Source: Haliclystus octoradiatus | Lineage: Eukaryota > Cnidaria > Staurozoa > Stauromedusae > Haliclystidae | NCBI GenBank assembly: GCA_916610825.1 | Contig: OU744451.1 | Location: 19,679,482-19,743,481 of the forward strand | Direction of reading: 5' to 3' | DNA: 64,000 nt | Part shown: positions 1 to 24,000 of the stretch, piece after piece | Layout of the letters: the number at the start of each line of letters is the position of its first letter | How positions within the stretch are numbered: the stretch's first letter is position 1 | Made by a program: the position numbers and the translations under genes | Notes under the pieces: generated by a model | Database searches by the model: none | What the model saw: only the letters and a program-made list of their open reading frames with translations | Told to the model about the DNA's origin: nothing

Positions 1-19
1 AGACGTTGCTTGAGCTTTA

Positions 20-436
20 GGCCCTGTTTACAAGGAGGGCGAGTTACTCGGGTTGGCGAGTTACCCCAGTCTATTGTTTATGCGCGTTCTGTTTACAAGC
101 AAAGTGAGAAAGTTGTCTCGCCCCCGAGTAACTCGCCTACCCAAGACAACTTTTGTCACTTTTTGACTTGTAAACGGAAATAGGCGAGTAACTCGAGTAG
201 GCGGGTTAAAATTAAAAATGGTAGCTTTAATTTTCTATTGTTTCGAACGTTTCCGCTGTAGACATCTATTGTTCTCTAATCGTTTCATTTCAGCACGCAT
301 GCTTAGATTGGCTTCAAATTATTCAACTCGGGTAGGCGGGTTACTCAGGTGATCCTTGTAAACACACAACGCATTTTAACTTGGTGAGGCGAGTAACTCG
401 CCTACCCGGGTAACTCCCCTCCTTGTAAACAGGGCC
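20..436. mobile_element. PIF/Harbinger-like MITE with TTA target duplication
   Basis: Perfect terminal inverted repeats (GGCCCTGTTTACAAGGAGGG at the left, its complement at the right) bound a 417-bp non-coding element. TTA stands on both sides (17-19 and 437-439), the 3-bp duplication expected of PIF/Harbinger transposons. Sub-terminal GAGTTACTCG-type palindromes repeat inside. There is no ORF, so it is non-autonomous. Confidence 0.8.
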
Positions 437-654
437 TTAGACATTGCTTAGGCTATGCCATCTTCAGAATTTATTTAAAAAGAAAAATTATTTAAAATAC
501 ACGAGTTTAAATGTGTTAAAGTTTTACAAAGTACTGTAGAAAGCTCAAACAATGTATATTTTATCGCTTACTTTTATTACACAGCTGAAATGATGGTCTG
601 AAGTATTGAAAAGATTTTAAAAGATTCAAAAGACACAGTATCCCTTCTTCATTG

Positions 655-950
655 AAGGAGAAAAATTGACCGGAAGGCGCTTCGCACTTAGGATCACATG
701 CATTTTTATTGTTCATGACACAATGTTTATTGTTGACATGAATTTTATGCCAATTCATAACTTTGAACAATAAACATAATTCCATTGAGTTCAGTGTAAT
801 AGCATTTTATGACAGAAGGAATTTTTGACATTGTCTTTGATTACAAATTAGAGCTGCGTATAACAATTGTTTCAAAGTGAGATGGTTGAATTACGCTAAG
901 CGTAAATTCAACTTCAGCTCGCAGTGGTCGCCAGTCAATTTTGCACCTTT
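655..950. mobile_element. MITE copy sharing the GACCGG terminal repeat with 52450-52657
   Basis: The left end (AAGGAGAAAAATTGACCGG) and right end (CCAGTCAATTTTGCACCTTT) are imperfect inverted repeats. The interior (the cacttaggatcac stretch and the cgctaagcgtaaattcaac stretch) recurs at 52450-52657 in the same orientation. This copy is longer and more diverged. No coding capacity is seen. Confidence 0.65.
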
Positions 951-956
951 AAAACT

Positions 957-2416
957 ATTTTTTTGCCGTTTTCATATCATTTATAATAACTTTTCACTAT
1001 TCGAAACTAGGCTGAATATTTGAAAATTATTCGATTAGTTGGCTTTTGAAAACTATTCAAATATTATTTGAATAGCATTTCTAATGAAAATTGGGATATT
1101 TAACAATTAAGAACTATTCATGAACTTTTATAGCAAGGGAGATTAGCCTTCTACTTGGTAGAAAACGGATTTTACCTAGAGGGGAAACCCAACCAGTTTG
1201 TAATGGTGGTTAGGGGCTTCAATTGAAATATATAGGCCTACTTATTGTTTAATTGTTTTCATTTCAATAGTCGCATTTGTCAAACAAAGGTATGTTGTCT
1301 TTACTTTTGAGTTTTTTTTACAGTGTGCGAATCTCAAAGTCTATCATATCAATCAGTCCAGTTACAGAATGTTTTACCAGTTATCAGTGCCCTAGATAAA
1401 TGATATGGCGATGATTATGATGATTTTCAGATTTTGTAATTCTAATTAGTAGGTAATGAGAATATTATGCAAGATTATAGTAAATTATCATCACAAATCA
1501 TTAATCTCGGTCAACTAGACTGTTGCTCTTATGTTTGTCACTATTCTGACCAGAGGCCTACTTTTACTTCAGTAGGCCTACCTGTCTATGTTTAAGCATA
1601 CTGCAATTTTGATACTAGAGTGCCAGCTGTGCTGAGTTTAGTTGGAAAAGTGTAGAAAATATTGAAAATGAGACAGAATGTGCAAACCAGCTCAACATTC
1701 ACAATAACGTTATGCAATCAATGTCTTATCCACATGCAACAAATCCCTTAGTCCAATATTTGGTGATATAACAGCAGAAATAGGCCTACAACACTTTATA
1801 ACAATGTTATTTAAAGTTTGCCTTCACAAATCCATGAAGTCCCTGCCAAATGACTTTTTATTTCGCCAACAGATCTGTAGCCTAAAATTTGGTAAATTTC
1901 AACAATATTGACGAAACTTAAAAATCATTTGGCAATGGCCACCCTTGATATGTTGGCATCGGTCAATGGGTGTTGAAATTCACTTTAAAAATGTGTACAA
2001 ATTTGCCAAAATTGTGAATATTGTCTTGTTCTCAACATGGTTGATGAAGAATTGACGAAGTAGCCAAATTATTTTTTATTTTCGCAAACATCAAAAATAC
2101 AAGACTTCGTCTGAATGGTCGACAACGGCATACCTTGTCTTAGGATTGGGTTTGACGAACTAGCTATCATCTCCCAAAATATCACCATCATTGGTGAAAG
2201 TGATAATACAAAATTCAATCAGACATGACTAATTTACTGTCAGATGCCACAGAATATCCGAGGGCGCAGGCGCTTCTAAGGATTTTAGCCTTCTTGTATA
2301 GATAAATAGAAGTAATAGGGTTTCCTGAAAATAATTTACAGGCGGCTCGAGATGATTGAAATATTATCTCAGGGGCAGCTCTGCCGTACTCTGCCGACTG
2401 CTAAAGTAAAGTAATG
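957..2416. other. Non-coding AT-rich spacer
   Basis: I see no supported exon. At about 1000-1080 there is a run of ATTCGAAT/ATTTGAATAG motifs also found at 58660-58760 and 59240-59320, which suggests a shared repeat family. TAGGCCTAC-type motifs recur (near 1231, 1553-1580 and 1784). The stretch may be intron or 3' flank of the CAP-Gly gene on the minus strand. Confidence 0.4.
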
Positions 2417-2786
2417 TAGACGGTGTTGCCCTACCGAAGACACCCGTACCACTCCTCTATTTCTAGATGAGTAGCTTTTTCGCTGAGAGCAATGATTTTA
2501 AACGCTCTAAAAACGCTAAAAGTTGTTGATCTCACCCACGACACTGCAGATCAATTTCAACAGATTTCATGGCAGATAGGTCTCGATTGTCAATGCGCAA
2601 CGATGTGCCGCAGCTACTCACAATGCAATTCCCTTTGGACCATGCCATCCACCATCTTCAGATGGTACTCATTTGATGTTTCAGATAAAGTCAAGGCTGA
2701 GTTGACCTTCGGGGGATTTGAGCCACAGTCGATCAGATATGATCCGATCTGAAGTTCGGTCGCTCTGCCATCTGAGCTAATCCTCC
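2417..2786 (-). mobile_element. tRNA-derived SINE, full copy with head
   Basis: Read on the minus strand, the element begins with a tRNA-like head: GGAGGAT, then a pol III A box (TAGCTCAGATGG) and a B box (GGCTCAAATCC), with extra bases in the anticodon/variable region. A roughly 290-bp body follows and ends near AGACGGTGT on the plus strand. The body is shared with 5057-5310, which makes this a dispersed SINE family and not a tRNA gene. The short ORFs crossing it on both strands are accidental. Confidence 0.75.
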
Positions 2787-2941
2787 TTCTAGAATGCAGA
2801 CTGCTAGAATGGCCCATAGGCTTAATTACATCAGAAAAATAGTAAACAACGATTCTCTACTGAACTTTTCCCATATTTCTGCCACAAAAGATCGCAGTAG
2901 CATAAAAATGTGTAAATACTGGCGGTAAGTAAAACACAAAC

Positions 2942-3400
2942 CTCAAGTTCAACTCCAATATACATTCCACGTCCTCCACTTTTCAATGCACCTGTATATT
3001 TTACTACTCCAAGACATTGTTGTGAACGTCCAGTTGGTAAAACAATAAGATGATCTTCAACAGAAACTGCACATAATTCATGAAAGTCTTCTTTTAAATA
3101 TAAATGAATACGTGTATTATTAGAAAAAAGTGGCAATAGGAATTTATAGGCACGTTCAGTAATCTCTTGTAATGAATTCAAATCAATTAAATAATATTTG
3201 ACAGAATTATCCAAATTATTGTAGAGTGCAACAGCACTTTTTCCAGTTTTTGGTGTTACTTCTGTTACATAATAAGTGAATAAAGAACCACTAGATAGAC
3301 AATTTGCCTTGGTTGTTGGATTATTGGATGATGATGTAGTATTCTTGACTTCACTTGCCCAAATATCAAACGTCGAAATGTAGTATCGTAGAGAGCTCAT
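2942..3400 (-). CDS. CAP-Gly domain protein, CYLD-like (first coding exon)
   Basis: The exon encodes 153 residues from an ATG at 3400 and ends in phase 0 at a donor (GAG|GTTTGTG). The C-terminal part carries the start of a CAP-Gly domain, the microtubule- and adaptor-binding fold: GVVKYTGAL followed by GGRGMYIGVELE. A long non-CAP-Gly N-terminal region comes first, containing hydrophobic and low-complexity serine/threonine/asparagine segments. That arrangement resembles the N-terminus of CYLD deubiquitinases, where the first CAP-Gly domain follows about 120 residues. No USP catalytic domain is in view. The rest must lie at lower coordinates or outside the window, and I found no further exon with confidence. 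The gene is divergent from DPM1 with 656 bp between the two start codons. CYLD is a resemblance only; another CAP-Gly protein is possible. Confidence 0.6.
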
Positions 3401-16222
<12,822 letters not shown>

Positions 16223-16914
16223 CTATATAAAAGTTATCTATCTAGTCTAAAATATTGGAATAAATTAATAACAGTAATAATAATTAAGTATTTTATCATT
16301 AATATGTTATAAGTCTATCAATATAGCGAAACGTTATAGAAGGGAAAAAAATATTTTGTAATCTCGTTAATTCTGACGTGTTGTATACAATTTTCGCTTT
16401 TTTCAATTTGTAATTTTTACTATTTTGGAATAGATGTACTTGAATTTACTAATGAATTTAAATTACTCTGATTAAATCATGTAATGATAATTTTGATGAT
16501 AGACAATTCATTCTGTGTGCATGTGCAACTAAAATGTATTAGAAATAAGGCTTATATCGTATATTGGATGTAGTAAAAGCTCTATCACAGCTATGTTATG
16601 ATAGAACTCATAGATTATGTTGTGTATAGAATTTATTTGTTGCATAATATATTAGTACTAAGTCGTATTATCTATTTTGATTCTTTGTGGTATCCCATAT
16701 ATCATTGAGGTATTCATAAATAATAACTTTACAAGGCCCTACTGATTGATACACAATAATTGATTGCATTTAAAACAATGGGTGAAGGTGAAACATGTCT
16801 ATAATAAATCCAATAATCGATAAACTACATCTGCTTTGAACGTTATAAAAGAAACGTAATAAATATATTCCGTGATTTATTTAACTTTCTTTTTCTTTGA
16901 TTTTTCTTATATAA
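16223..16914. terminator. Convergent intergenic region with candidate poly(A) signals
   Basis: DPM1 (plus) and the MFS gene (minus) end tail-to-tail 692 bp apart. An AATAAA lies at 16259-16264 on the plus strand, 37 nt after the DPM1 stop. On the minus strand an AATAAA (plus-strand TTTATT at 16876-16881) lies 34 nt after the MFS stop. Both are well placed, but AATAAA-like strings are common in AT-rich DNA. Confidence 0.5.
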
Positions 16915-18279
16915 TCATAACATCATAATATTTTGAGTTTCCATAACAAATATTACAAAAGTTACAAAAACAATAACTAACATTAATAAACCAAGAAAAA
17001 TAGGTTGTTGAAATAATACACCAGCTAGAATACCACCAGTAAAATAACCAGTACACACAGCAACTTGACGTAACCCTTCTGCTAAACTTCGATGTCCACG
17101 TGGTGTTAATAAAGCAACCATTGTACGACATATTAAATCACAAAAAATAAAAGTCAAACCATGTAAACTTGACCATACAAAAAACATACATCTTGCTGTT
17201 GGTAAATCCGCCATATCTAAAGATACAAATATTATACATGCTATTTGAAATAATAAAAATATTATACTTAATAATAACATATGACCCATACGAAAACTAC
17301 ATGGTAATGTATAGACAATAAAATTACCTATAACCGACATAACACCTGCCATAGAAAATGCTACAACAATATCATTAGTTGATAAATGTAATATATGTAA
17401 ACCAACTAATGGTATTAATGTCATCGATGTCATTGTCAAAGTCATAAATAAATATGACATTATCATTAATGACGCGATAGGTCGTTTTTTCATTAATGCT
17501 ATTATGATGTCTATTGTTGATCCGCTACTTGCTTCAATTGTATGTCCATTGATTGGTTGCATTTCTTGTTCATATTCAGATTCTGTATCAGAACTTGTTA
17601 ATGCTAATGTACCATTATGATCTGATCTTAATAAACGGTATTGTACGGATAATGCGGACATATCGAAAATACCAATCCAACATACAAGAGCCATAATTAA
17701 ATGTAAACATGCAATAAATAATCCAGGGGTATTATATTTATTATAATATAATGGTCCAATTGAGAATTCGATATTAAAAAATATGAAATTAAATAATGGA
17801 CCTATTGCCATGCCAATAGCAAAACCCATTGTAAGTAATAATAGTGCCCATGCTTCTGCTTTGCCATAGTAACATGTTGCTAATTCGCCTGTAGATATTG
17901 AAAAAAATGCTTCTTCACCTAATCCACAAAACACTTTCCCAAGTAATATTGTCCAAACTGATAAAGGTATTGAATATAATAAATTTCCAATAACTTGTGA
18001 CACTTGTAATAAAATTAGCAATAATTTGGCTTTTCTTGTTTTATCGCATAAACGTCCCAAACTCACTGCTGCAATCGAACCAACAATTGGTTCTAAAGCG
18101 AAAATGATTCCTTCGTATAAACCGATATTATCAGAATGAATATTTTTTAGATAACCAGCCAGTATAGGTGGAAATATAAAGAAACTTATACCATGTGCAA
18201 CTGATTGTAATACATATGAGGCTAACGTGACTGTTCTTTTTAAACGAAACACGCGAAGATCATCTCGTTTGAAACTCAT
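16915..18279 (-). CDS. Intronless MFS transporter, MFSD8/CLN7-like
   Basis: The 454-residue protein has about twelve hydrophobic segments in the 6+6 MFS layout. The central cytosolic loop (about residues 215-265) is polar and rich in Ser, Glu and Asp. The loop 2-3 signature appears as GRLCDKTRKAK (about residues 75-85). LLGKVFCGLGEEAFFSIS lies in TM4, and YNTPGLFIACLHLIMAL resembles the TM6 region of MFSD8 (CLN7), a lysosomal transporter/channel. Substrate is not predictable from sequence alone. It is a single uninterrupted frame, unlike its multi-exon neighbours, so it may be an old retrocopy or a lineage with lost introns; no poly(A) tract is obvious. The start has no in-frame upstream rival. 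Confident as MFS, moderate for MFSD8. Confidence 0.85.
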   Translation of the reverse strand: MSFKRDDLRVFRLKRTVTLASYVLQSVAHGISFFIFPPILAGYLKNIHSDNIGLYEGIIFALEPIVGSIAAVSLGRLCDKTRKAKLLLILLQVSQVIGNLLYSIPLSVWTILLGKVFCGLGEEAFFSISTGELATCYYGKAEAWALLLLTMGFAIGMAIGPLFNFIFFNIEFSIGPLYYNKYNTPGLFIACLHLIMALVCWIGIFDMSALSVQYRLLRSDHNGTLALTSSDTESEYEQEMQPINGHTIEASSGSTIDIIIALMKKRPIASLMIMSYLFMTLTMTSMTLIPLVGLHILHLSTNDIVVAFSMAGVMSVIGNFIVYTLPCSFRMGHMLLLSIIFLLFQIACIIFVSLDMADLPTARCMFFVWSSLHGLTFIFCDLICRTMVALLTPRGHRSLAEGLRQVAVCTGYFTGGILAGVLFQQPIFLGLLMLVIVFVTFVIFVMETQNIMML

Positions 18280-18945
18280 TTTTCCTTGACACTAGATAAA
18301 TTAAAACTTTCACTAAAATGTAAACATCAATTTTCCATAATATATATTATCATTATCAACTTTAAAGCATATTATATTGCTAATCTTTGATATAATTCCA
18401 GTTGTACGACGACAACACTTGATTCCATCATATTAGTTAGATATATCCATATATTTTTATCATAATGTATATATATTCGTTCAGCTCTCCTGCTTGCTTT
18501 GATGCTCTTTTTGCGTGACAGATAAAAAATCATGCAAAAAATCTATCAGACCGCAATGAATCTTTTGTTTATAAGTTTATGTTTTAAAAATTGATTAACA
18601 ATCCTTTTCTTTGTCTTTACATATACGGTGAACACTACGTGAACACCCAGTTGGTTTCAAACAAATAGGGCTCATGGTTGACTCACTCAAAAGACCTCAA
18701 AGGGTCCAAAGTTTTAAAACCATGATTATTGCTTCGCCCATGATTTATTTATTCTTTTATATATTTGTGTATTGAAATACTAAATTTATTCAACAACTGC
18801 GTAAAATATGGAAATTTCAGTAAATTATATTCGTTAGCATATATAATAATGTAATATAAGGTAAAACACATATATGTGAAAGTGCTCAATGTTTGTTAAA
18901 ACAGAGCATAATATAAAATTGAGACAAAGATGAGGCAAAGCCTTT

Positions 18946-18991
18946 CCGTAACTCCCAAGTTTCACGTGTTTATTTCACGATCATCACACGG
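18946..18991 (-). ncRNA. Hammerhead ribozyme relic, core C3 changed to G
   Basis: On the minus strand the order is stem I strand CCGU, GUGAUGA (expected CUGAUGA), stem II CGUG-AAAUAAA-CACG, GAAA, a 3-bp stem III (ACU/AGU), U, and the stem I partner ACGG. All helices form, but the conserved C of CUGAUGA is G, which should abolish the C3-G8 pair and the activity. Its flank, a GTGCTCAATGTTTGT stretch at 18880-18900, matches 26551-26580. Confidence 0.6.
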
Positions 18992-19000
18992 CACCGATAG

Positions 19001-19034
19001 CGTCTAATGATCGTGAAATAAACACGTGAAACTT
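19001..19034 (+). ncRNA. Truncated hammerhead relic, inverted partner of 18946-18991
   Basis: CGU, CUAAUGA (a G-to-A change in the core), stem II CGUG-AAAUAAA-CACG, then GAAAC are readable on the plus strand. The sequence diverges before a full stem III and stem I can form. It lies 5'-to-5' with the copy at 18946-18991, making a palindrome. Confidence 0.5.
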
Positions 19035-19757
19035 ATTAAATCATATTAATGAAGAATATTACACTCTTTTTGTGTAATATGGGCTATATAAACAAACGAG
19101 TGTTACTTCATGAATTAATTCATGAATCACTAGTAAGGAGTAACAAAACCACTAGCTGCCGCGGCGAATGATTTTCTGAAGCCTTTTGATGTCTCATTGA
19201 ACCTAAGTCTATACAACCAATACAGTACAAGAAGGTTCTAATACTTGATTTATAATATAGAAATACTGTGTCACATGGACGCATTTTGAATCAGGATATA
19301 ACACGCGGTTATATTATGATATATTAGGATATATTGCGGCTTTGGGTGTGGCTACTTGGTGCTTTAAAACTTTAGCCGCATGCATGGTCTTGATTTCAAT
19401 TCCTGGTAGGGGCTAATTCAATTCAATTCAATTCAATAACTTTATTTGTGTGTCAATGTCTTTAGCTTTACAAACTAATTGGGGACACTATAATATTTAA
19501 AGTAACAACTAAATTTTTATATATATATAACTAACTAAATAAATAAATAGAAAAAAAATAGAAAATAAAATAAAAATAAGTAAATTGAGTAATAACAATA
19601 ATAACTTAAATTGATTAACAACTATAACATTCATAGTAAGAACTTGCAAAGATTATATTTACAATATATAATTTTTTTTTTTAAAAAAAAGAGGTAGAAG
19701 ATATATGCTATGTGATATATGTAGATTAGAAATGAAACAAAAATTAGCCAAATTTTA

Positions 19758-19797
19758 CCGTGACTCTGAGTTTCGCGCTTGTGCGCTCTTCAAGCGG
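19758..19797 (-). ncRNA. Hammerhead ribozyme relic (GCGC stem II type)
   Basis: On the minus strand: CCGC, UUGAAGA (expected CUGAAGA), stem II GCGC-ACAA-GCGC, GAAA, stem III ACU-CAG-AGU, C, ACGG. Compared with 29929-29968 the core C3 is U, so it is predicted inactive. Otherwise the fold is kept. Confidence 0.55.
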
Positions 19798-19838
19798 AAT
19801 TTATTCTCGGAATATTCACGGAATTTAGAGAATAAATT

Positions 19839-19878
19839 CCGTCTGAAGAGTGCACAAGCGCAATTCTCAGAGTCACGG
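19839..19878 (+). ncRNA. Hammerhead ribozyme relic, inverted partner of 19758-19797
   Basis: CCGU, an intact CUGAAGA, stem II GUGC-ACAA-GCGC, then AAUU in place of GAAA, stem III arms CU/AG, and ACGG. The lost GAAA should inactivate it. It lies 5'-to-5' with 19758-19797, 41 bp apart. Confidence 0.55.
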
Positions 19879-20565
19879 TAAACTTGACTAATCTTTGTTT
19901 CAATTATACATAGCTCTACTTATGACTTAACAGTATCGGTTTGCATATTATTATTATTCTTATTATAACTAATATAGTAAAAATATTCTATGTAGACTAT
20001 ACCTCTAATGGTATAGGGGCACACAATGGTATGCGGTCCTAAAATGCACACGCTCTCCAAAAATATTAATCGACTAGCCAACCATCCCGGTGAAAAAGAT
20101 ATTAGCTTACCCAGTTTATGGGAAAACGATTAAGTTTTAAAACTATCTGCGCCTCAGCATTGCTTTCTTTATTGGGAACAGCAAAATTACCAAGTTGCCA
20201 ATATTCAATTCTCAACAAGTCAATCCCTGGGACGAAACAATATTCTACTGTTTTGCTAAGTATATTTTTACGCCTTCATGTAAATCTAATGCTGATCATA
20301 ATCATAAAGCCCTGGGCAAATAACGACAACAACCTTTACTCACATCTGTTTTTATCTGACGTGTGTTTTTCGTGTTTTGACGCAGTCGTTTCAAGAGCGG
20401 CTGAACGGACTAGACTTACTCAAGACTTCTATTAGCAAAGTAGTCAATTCACTTTGTACAACAAATAATGGTAAATTTTTTGATTTTCTATGACGAGAAG
20501 CAAGAATTACAGTAAACAAATTGAGAACATATTAATAATTATTGCAATAGACACATTATAGTACA

Positions 20566-20903
20566 TGTTGCGCTCCGCATTTTCAGCCTCTCTTTAATCT
20601 AGCCTCTTTTGTATATATTTAATCAACCAATATTTAGCTCATAACTTTAGTAAACGTCAGAACTCTCGTCGAGAATACACCAAATAGTAGCGAAAGACAA
20701 ATTGTAAGTTAACACATTATCATATTAATTTCACATTCTTGTACTCATTTAATAACTTAGATTAATAGATTGTCATTTATCATTTACAGTTTCACCTTTA
20801 TCAAGATATTGTTTTTGAACAAACAGTGTTTAGTTTCTTGGTACATGGTTGACACACATGCGCGTCAGGCCGTCGTTTGAATACACATAGGCGGCGCATG
20901 ACA
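20566..20903 (+). repeat. 5' LTR of BEL/Pao element
   Basis: This 338-bp LTR starts TGTTGCGCTCCGC and ends GGCGCATGACA. By eye it is identical to 25653-25990. The 5-bp target duplication GTACA precedes it (20561-20565). No canonical primer-binding site beginning TGG follows; the leader to the first ATG is 107 bp. Confidence 0.95.
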
Positions 20904-21010
20904 GTGAAAAATTTGTCGTACTTTACACAAGACGTGAAAAGACCTTGGTAAGAGATAACCAATTTGAAATACATATTTATACAGTATAGCTCAATGTTTA
21001 TTTAAAAATC

Positions 21011-24000
21011 ATGGCTGAAAAGTTCTCAAAGGCAATGAGCGAAAAAACTGTTCCAACAAATATGAGACCGCCTGCTACAGAGCCACTATCTCAGGCGCGG
21101 CGAATGTCCGATCCAATATGTTCACCATCAGAACAACAGACGATATTGCGACCGGGTGAAAGTTTGACGCAAGTCGTACAAAAACGTCAGAGAAAACTGA
21201 CAGAAAAGGGCCAATACTACCAAATAGAAAAACTTAGAAAAAGTATTGAATTGAACAAAAGAAAATTGAACAATTTGATTATTAATGTTAGAGCCTGTAA
21301 TGCTTTAGAACCACAATTTGAACAATTAATAGAAGCATTATCTATGTCTAGAAATGAATTCTCAAGCGATGTTTTAGAAGTCTCAATGCTACAGAATTCA
21401 GAAAGCATTGAAGTTCCCGTTGAAATAGATGCCTTGTGGGTGATATTAGAAAAGGCAGACGAAGCCATTCACAAGTCCTACGTCCGTTTAAGAGAAAGTA
21501 GAGAAGACGCTGCCTCTATTGTGTCTTACAATAGTAGAAAAAATACAAATAGCAATTCTCAATGCTCGAACAAAAGTGAAGCATCACTGCGCATTGCCCA
21601 TGCGCGTGCAATTGAGGCCAAAATTGAAGCTGCCTACGACGAAAAAATTGCCAAACAAAAGTATGAACTCGATATTTTAGCGAGTAATAAAAAGTACGCA
21701 TCAGCTAAAGCCAAGTTAGAAATATTAAGTGATATTGGTGACAGAGGTTTTGATCTAAACATAGACGAGTTACCAAAAGAGAACACAAAAGAGAGAATCA
21801 GTGCGTGGGTCGAACAAAACTCACCCCAAGATAAAACAGATGTGCAAATTGCAGAAAAAATCGTCCCAGTTGTCGAACAGTTGGCAGTAATTGCAGCTAG
21901 ACAAAATTTACCAAAAAACGAACCCCCCATATTTAACGGGGAACCGTCAGCATACAAACCGTGGAAGGATTGTTTCAAAAATATGATTGGAAGAGCCGTA
22001 GCTACAAGTAGCGAAGAACTCAATTTTCTACAAAAATACTGCAGCGGAGAGCCTAAACAATTAGTCATTGCTTTTAGCAGACGACTCTATGACCAACCGA
22101 AAACGTGCACTAAAGAACTGTGGGAAGAACTTGAAAAACGTTTCGGAAACCCTGCTTTGATCGCTGTAGACCACCTCAAAAGACTGGTCCAGGCCTCGAA
22201 TTTTGGTAGTGATGCAAAAAAGCTGCAGACCTTTTCAGACATTTGTGCAGACGTGAGCAGTCAAACAGAAAATTTGGCCGGCTTGCAATGCCTCAATTTT
22301 CCCACTCAACTACAACCTATTGTTTCTCGCCTGCCAAAATATATCGCCGATAAATGGGAAAAACAAGTTTACAATTACGGTCAAAAACAACCTGGACAAT
22401 ATCCACCATTTAGCAAGTTTGCATCCTTTATAAAAGATGTCTCAGAACTGAAAAATTATGCTTTCAACAAAAACATGTCATTGGATTCGCTTTCGCCAAA
22501 CGTTGCAAAACCACTCGAAGCAAAAATTACTGCGCGTGTAAGGAAGACAGCAACTGAGCAACAGACACCTATCACAGACGTATGTCCCTTACACAAGACT
22601 GCAAAGGCCTCTCATTCACTTGAGCAGTGCAGGCAATTTAAAGCGCTATCTCGGCAAGAACGAAAACGCGCTATCATGTCAAACGGATTGTGTCTCAAAT
22701 GCGCCAAACCCGGTCATCTAGTAAAAGACTGCAACAACGACGTTAAGTGTACTGACTGTGAGAGTGCCAACCATTGCACATTGCTACATAGAACTGTAAC
22801 TGCAAATACACGCACAACTCAAGTAGCGGCTAACGATCCAAATAACACGGATGACACTGAGAATAACGAGGCACAAGCCATAGATGTTGTTTCACGAAAA
22901 ACTACATTAGGAAACAGAGCTAATGCTCCTGAATTCAACCACACATGTGGTAAGATAGTTTTGGTGAACGTATTCACAACTCACTCTCAAGATTATGTAC
23001 AAGTTTATGCCACAATAGATGATCAAAGTAATAGGACATTGGTTCATCCTGATTTAATCGATAAGTTAGGCATTCAAGCAGACTGCGTTAAGTTTGCAGT
23101 GACTACGGTTAACGGGAAGCAAGAGCACTATGGAAGAAGGGTTTCTGGGCTCATGGTTGAGTCTGCAGAAACAGGTTACATAGCACCCCTACCCCCGTCC
23201 CTAGAGTGCGACGCTCTACCCCAAAATCTTGATGAGGTCCCAAATCCATCGCTGCTTCATGCACACCCTCATCTTGCCCCCCTTGTTTGTAAATTGCCTT
23301 CCATTAGTCCAAATGCAAGGATGCTGCTTTTGATAGGAAGAGATGCGCCAGATCTCATGAAAGTTAGGCAATCTCTTAACGGTCCTCCAGGTGCCCCATG
23401 GGCGCAACGACTAGACCTAGGTTGGACGGTAAGTGGGAAGATGTGTTTCGCCAGTTCAGATGGACCAATCCACACGAACACGTTTTCAACCATTGTATCG
23501 CCTTGTGAGAAAGCTATCCGTGTCAAAGAGAATCTAGTTGACGTGAAGGAGGATATCATCAAAGACGTCTTCCATACCACATCATTCGACAACAGTCTCG
23601 CCCAAAGTATCGAAGATGAGAAATTCATGCATCAAATGAACAACACTGTCAAGAAAAACGCTTCTGGGAACTGGGAAATGCCCTTACCATTTCGAACTAT
23701 CAACACGACGATGCCAAATAATAGACTGCTAGCAGAAAGACGACTGAGATCTCTTCGACAGAAGCTGTTCCGCCAGCCAAAGATGAAGAACGAATATGCT
23801 CAGTTCATGACAACCTTGCTACAGAAAGGCCACGCTTCTAAAGTCCCAGAAGACGAAGTTAAGGTAAAAGATGGTAACATTTGGTATCTGCCTCATTTTG
23901 CAGTGTATCACCCGCAGAAGCCAGATAAGATAAGAGTCGTCTTTGATTCAGCAGCAGAATACCACGGTGTATCGTTGAATAAGCAGTTGCTCACTGGACC

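Larger units (their letters stand above)
19035..20560. other. Non-coding spacer with repeat debris
   Basis: No supported gene. At 19408-19440 an (ATTCA)n tract is followed by CAATAACTTTATTTGTG, a pattern typical of 3' tails of retroposed elements. At 19740-19890 lies the hammerhead-relic palindrome listed separately. The 105-codon ORF at 20118-20435 has no recognisable domain. Confidence 0.4.

Noticed and set aside
2492..2817. ORFs on both strands over the SINE
   Set aside because: The sequence is a dispersed pol III-type repeat, with a second copy at 5057-5310; coding is not supported.
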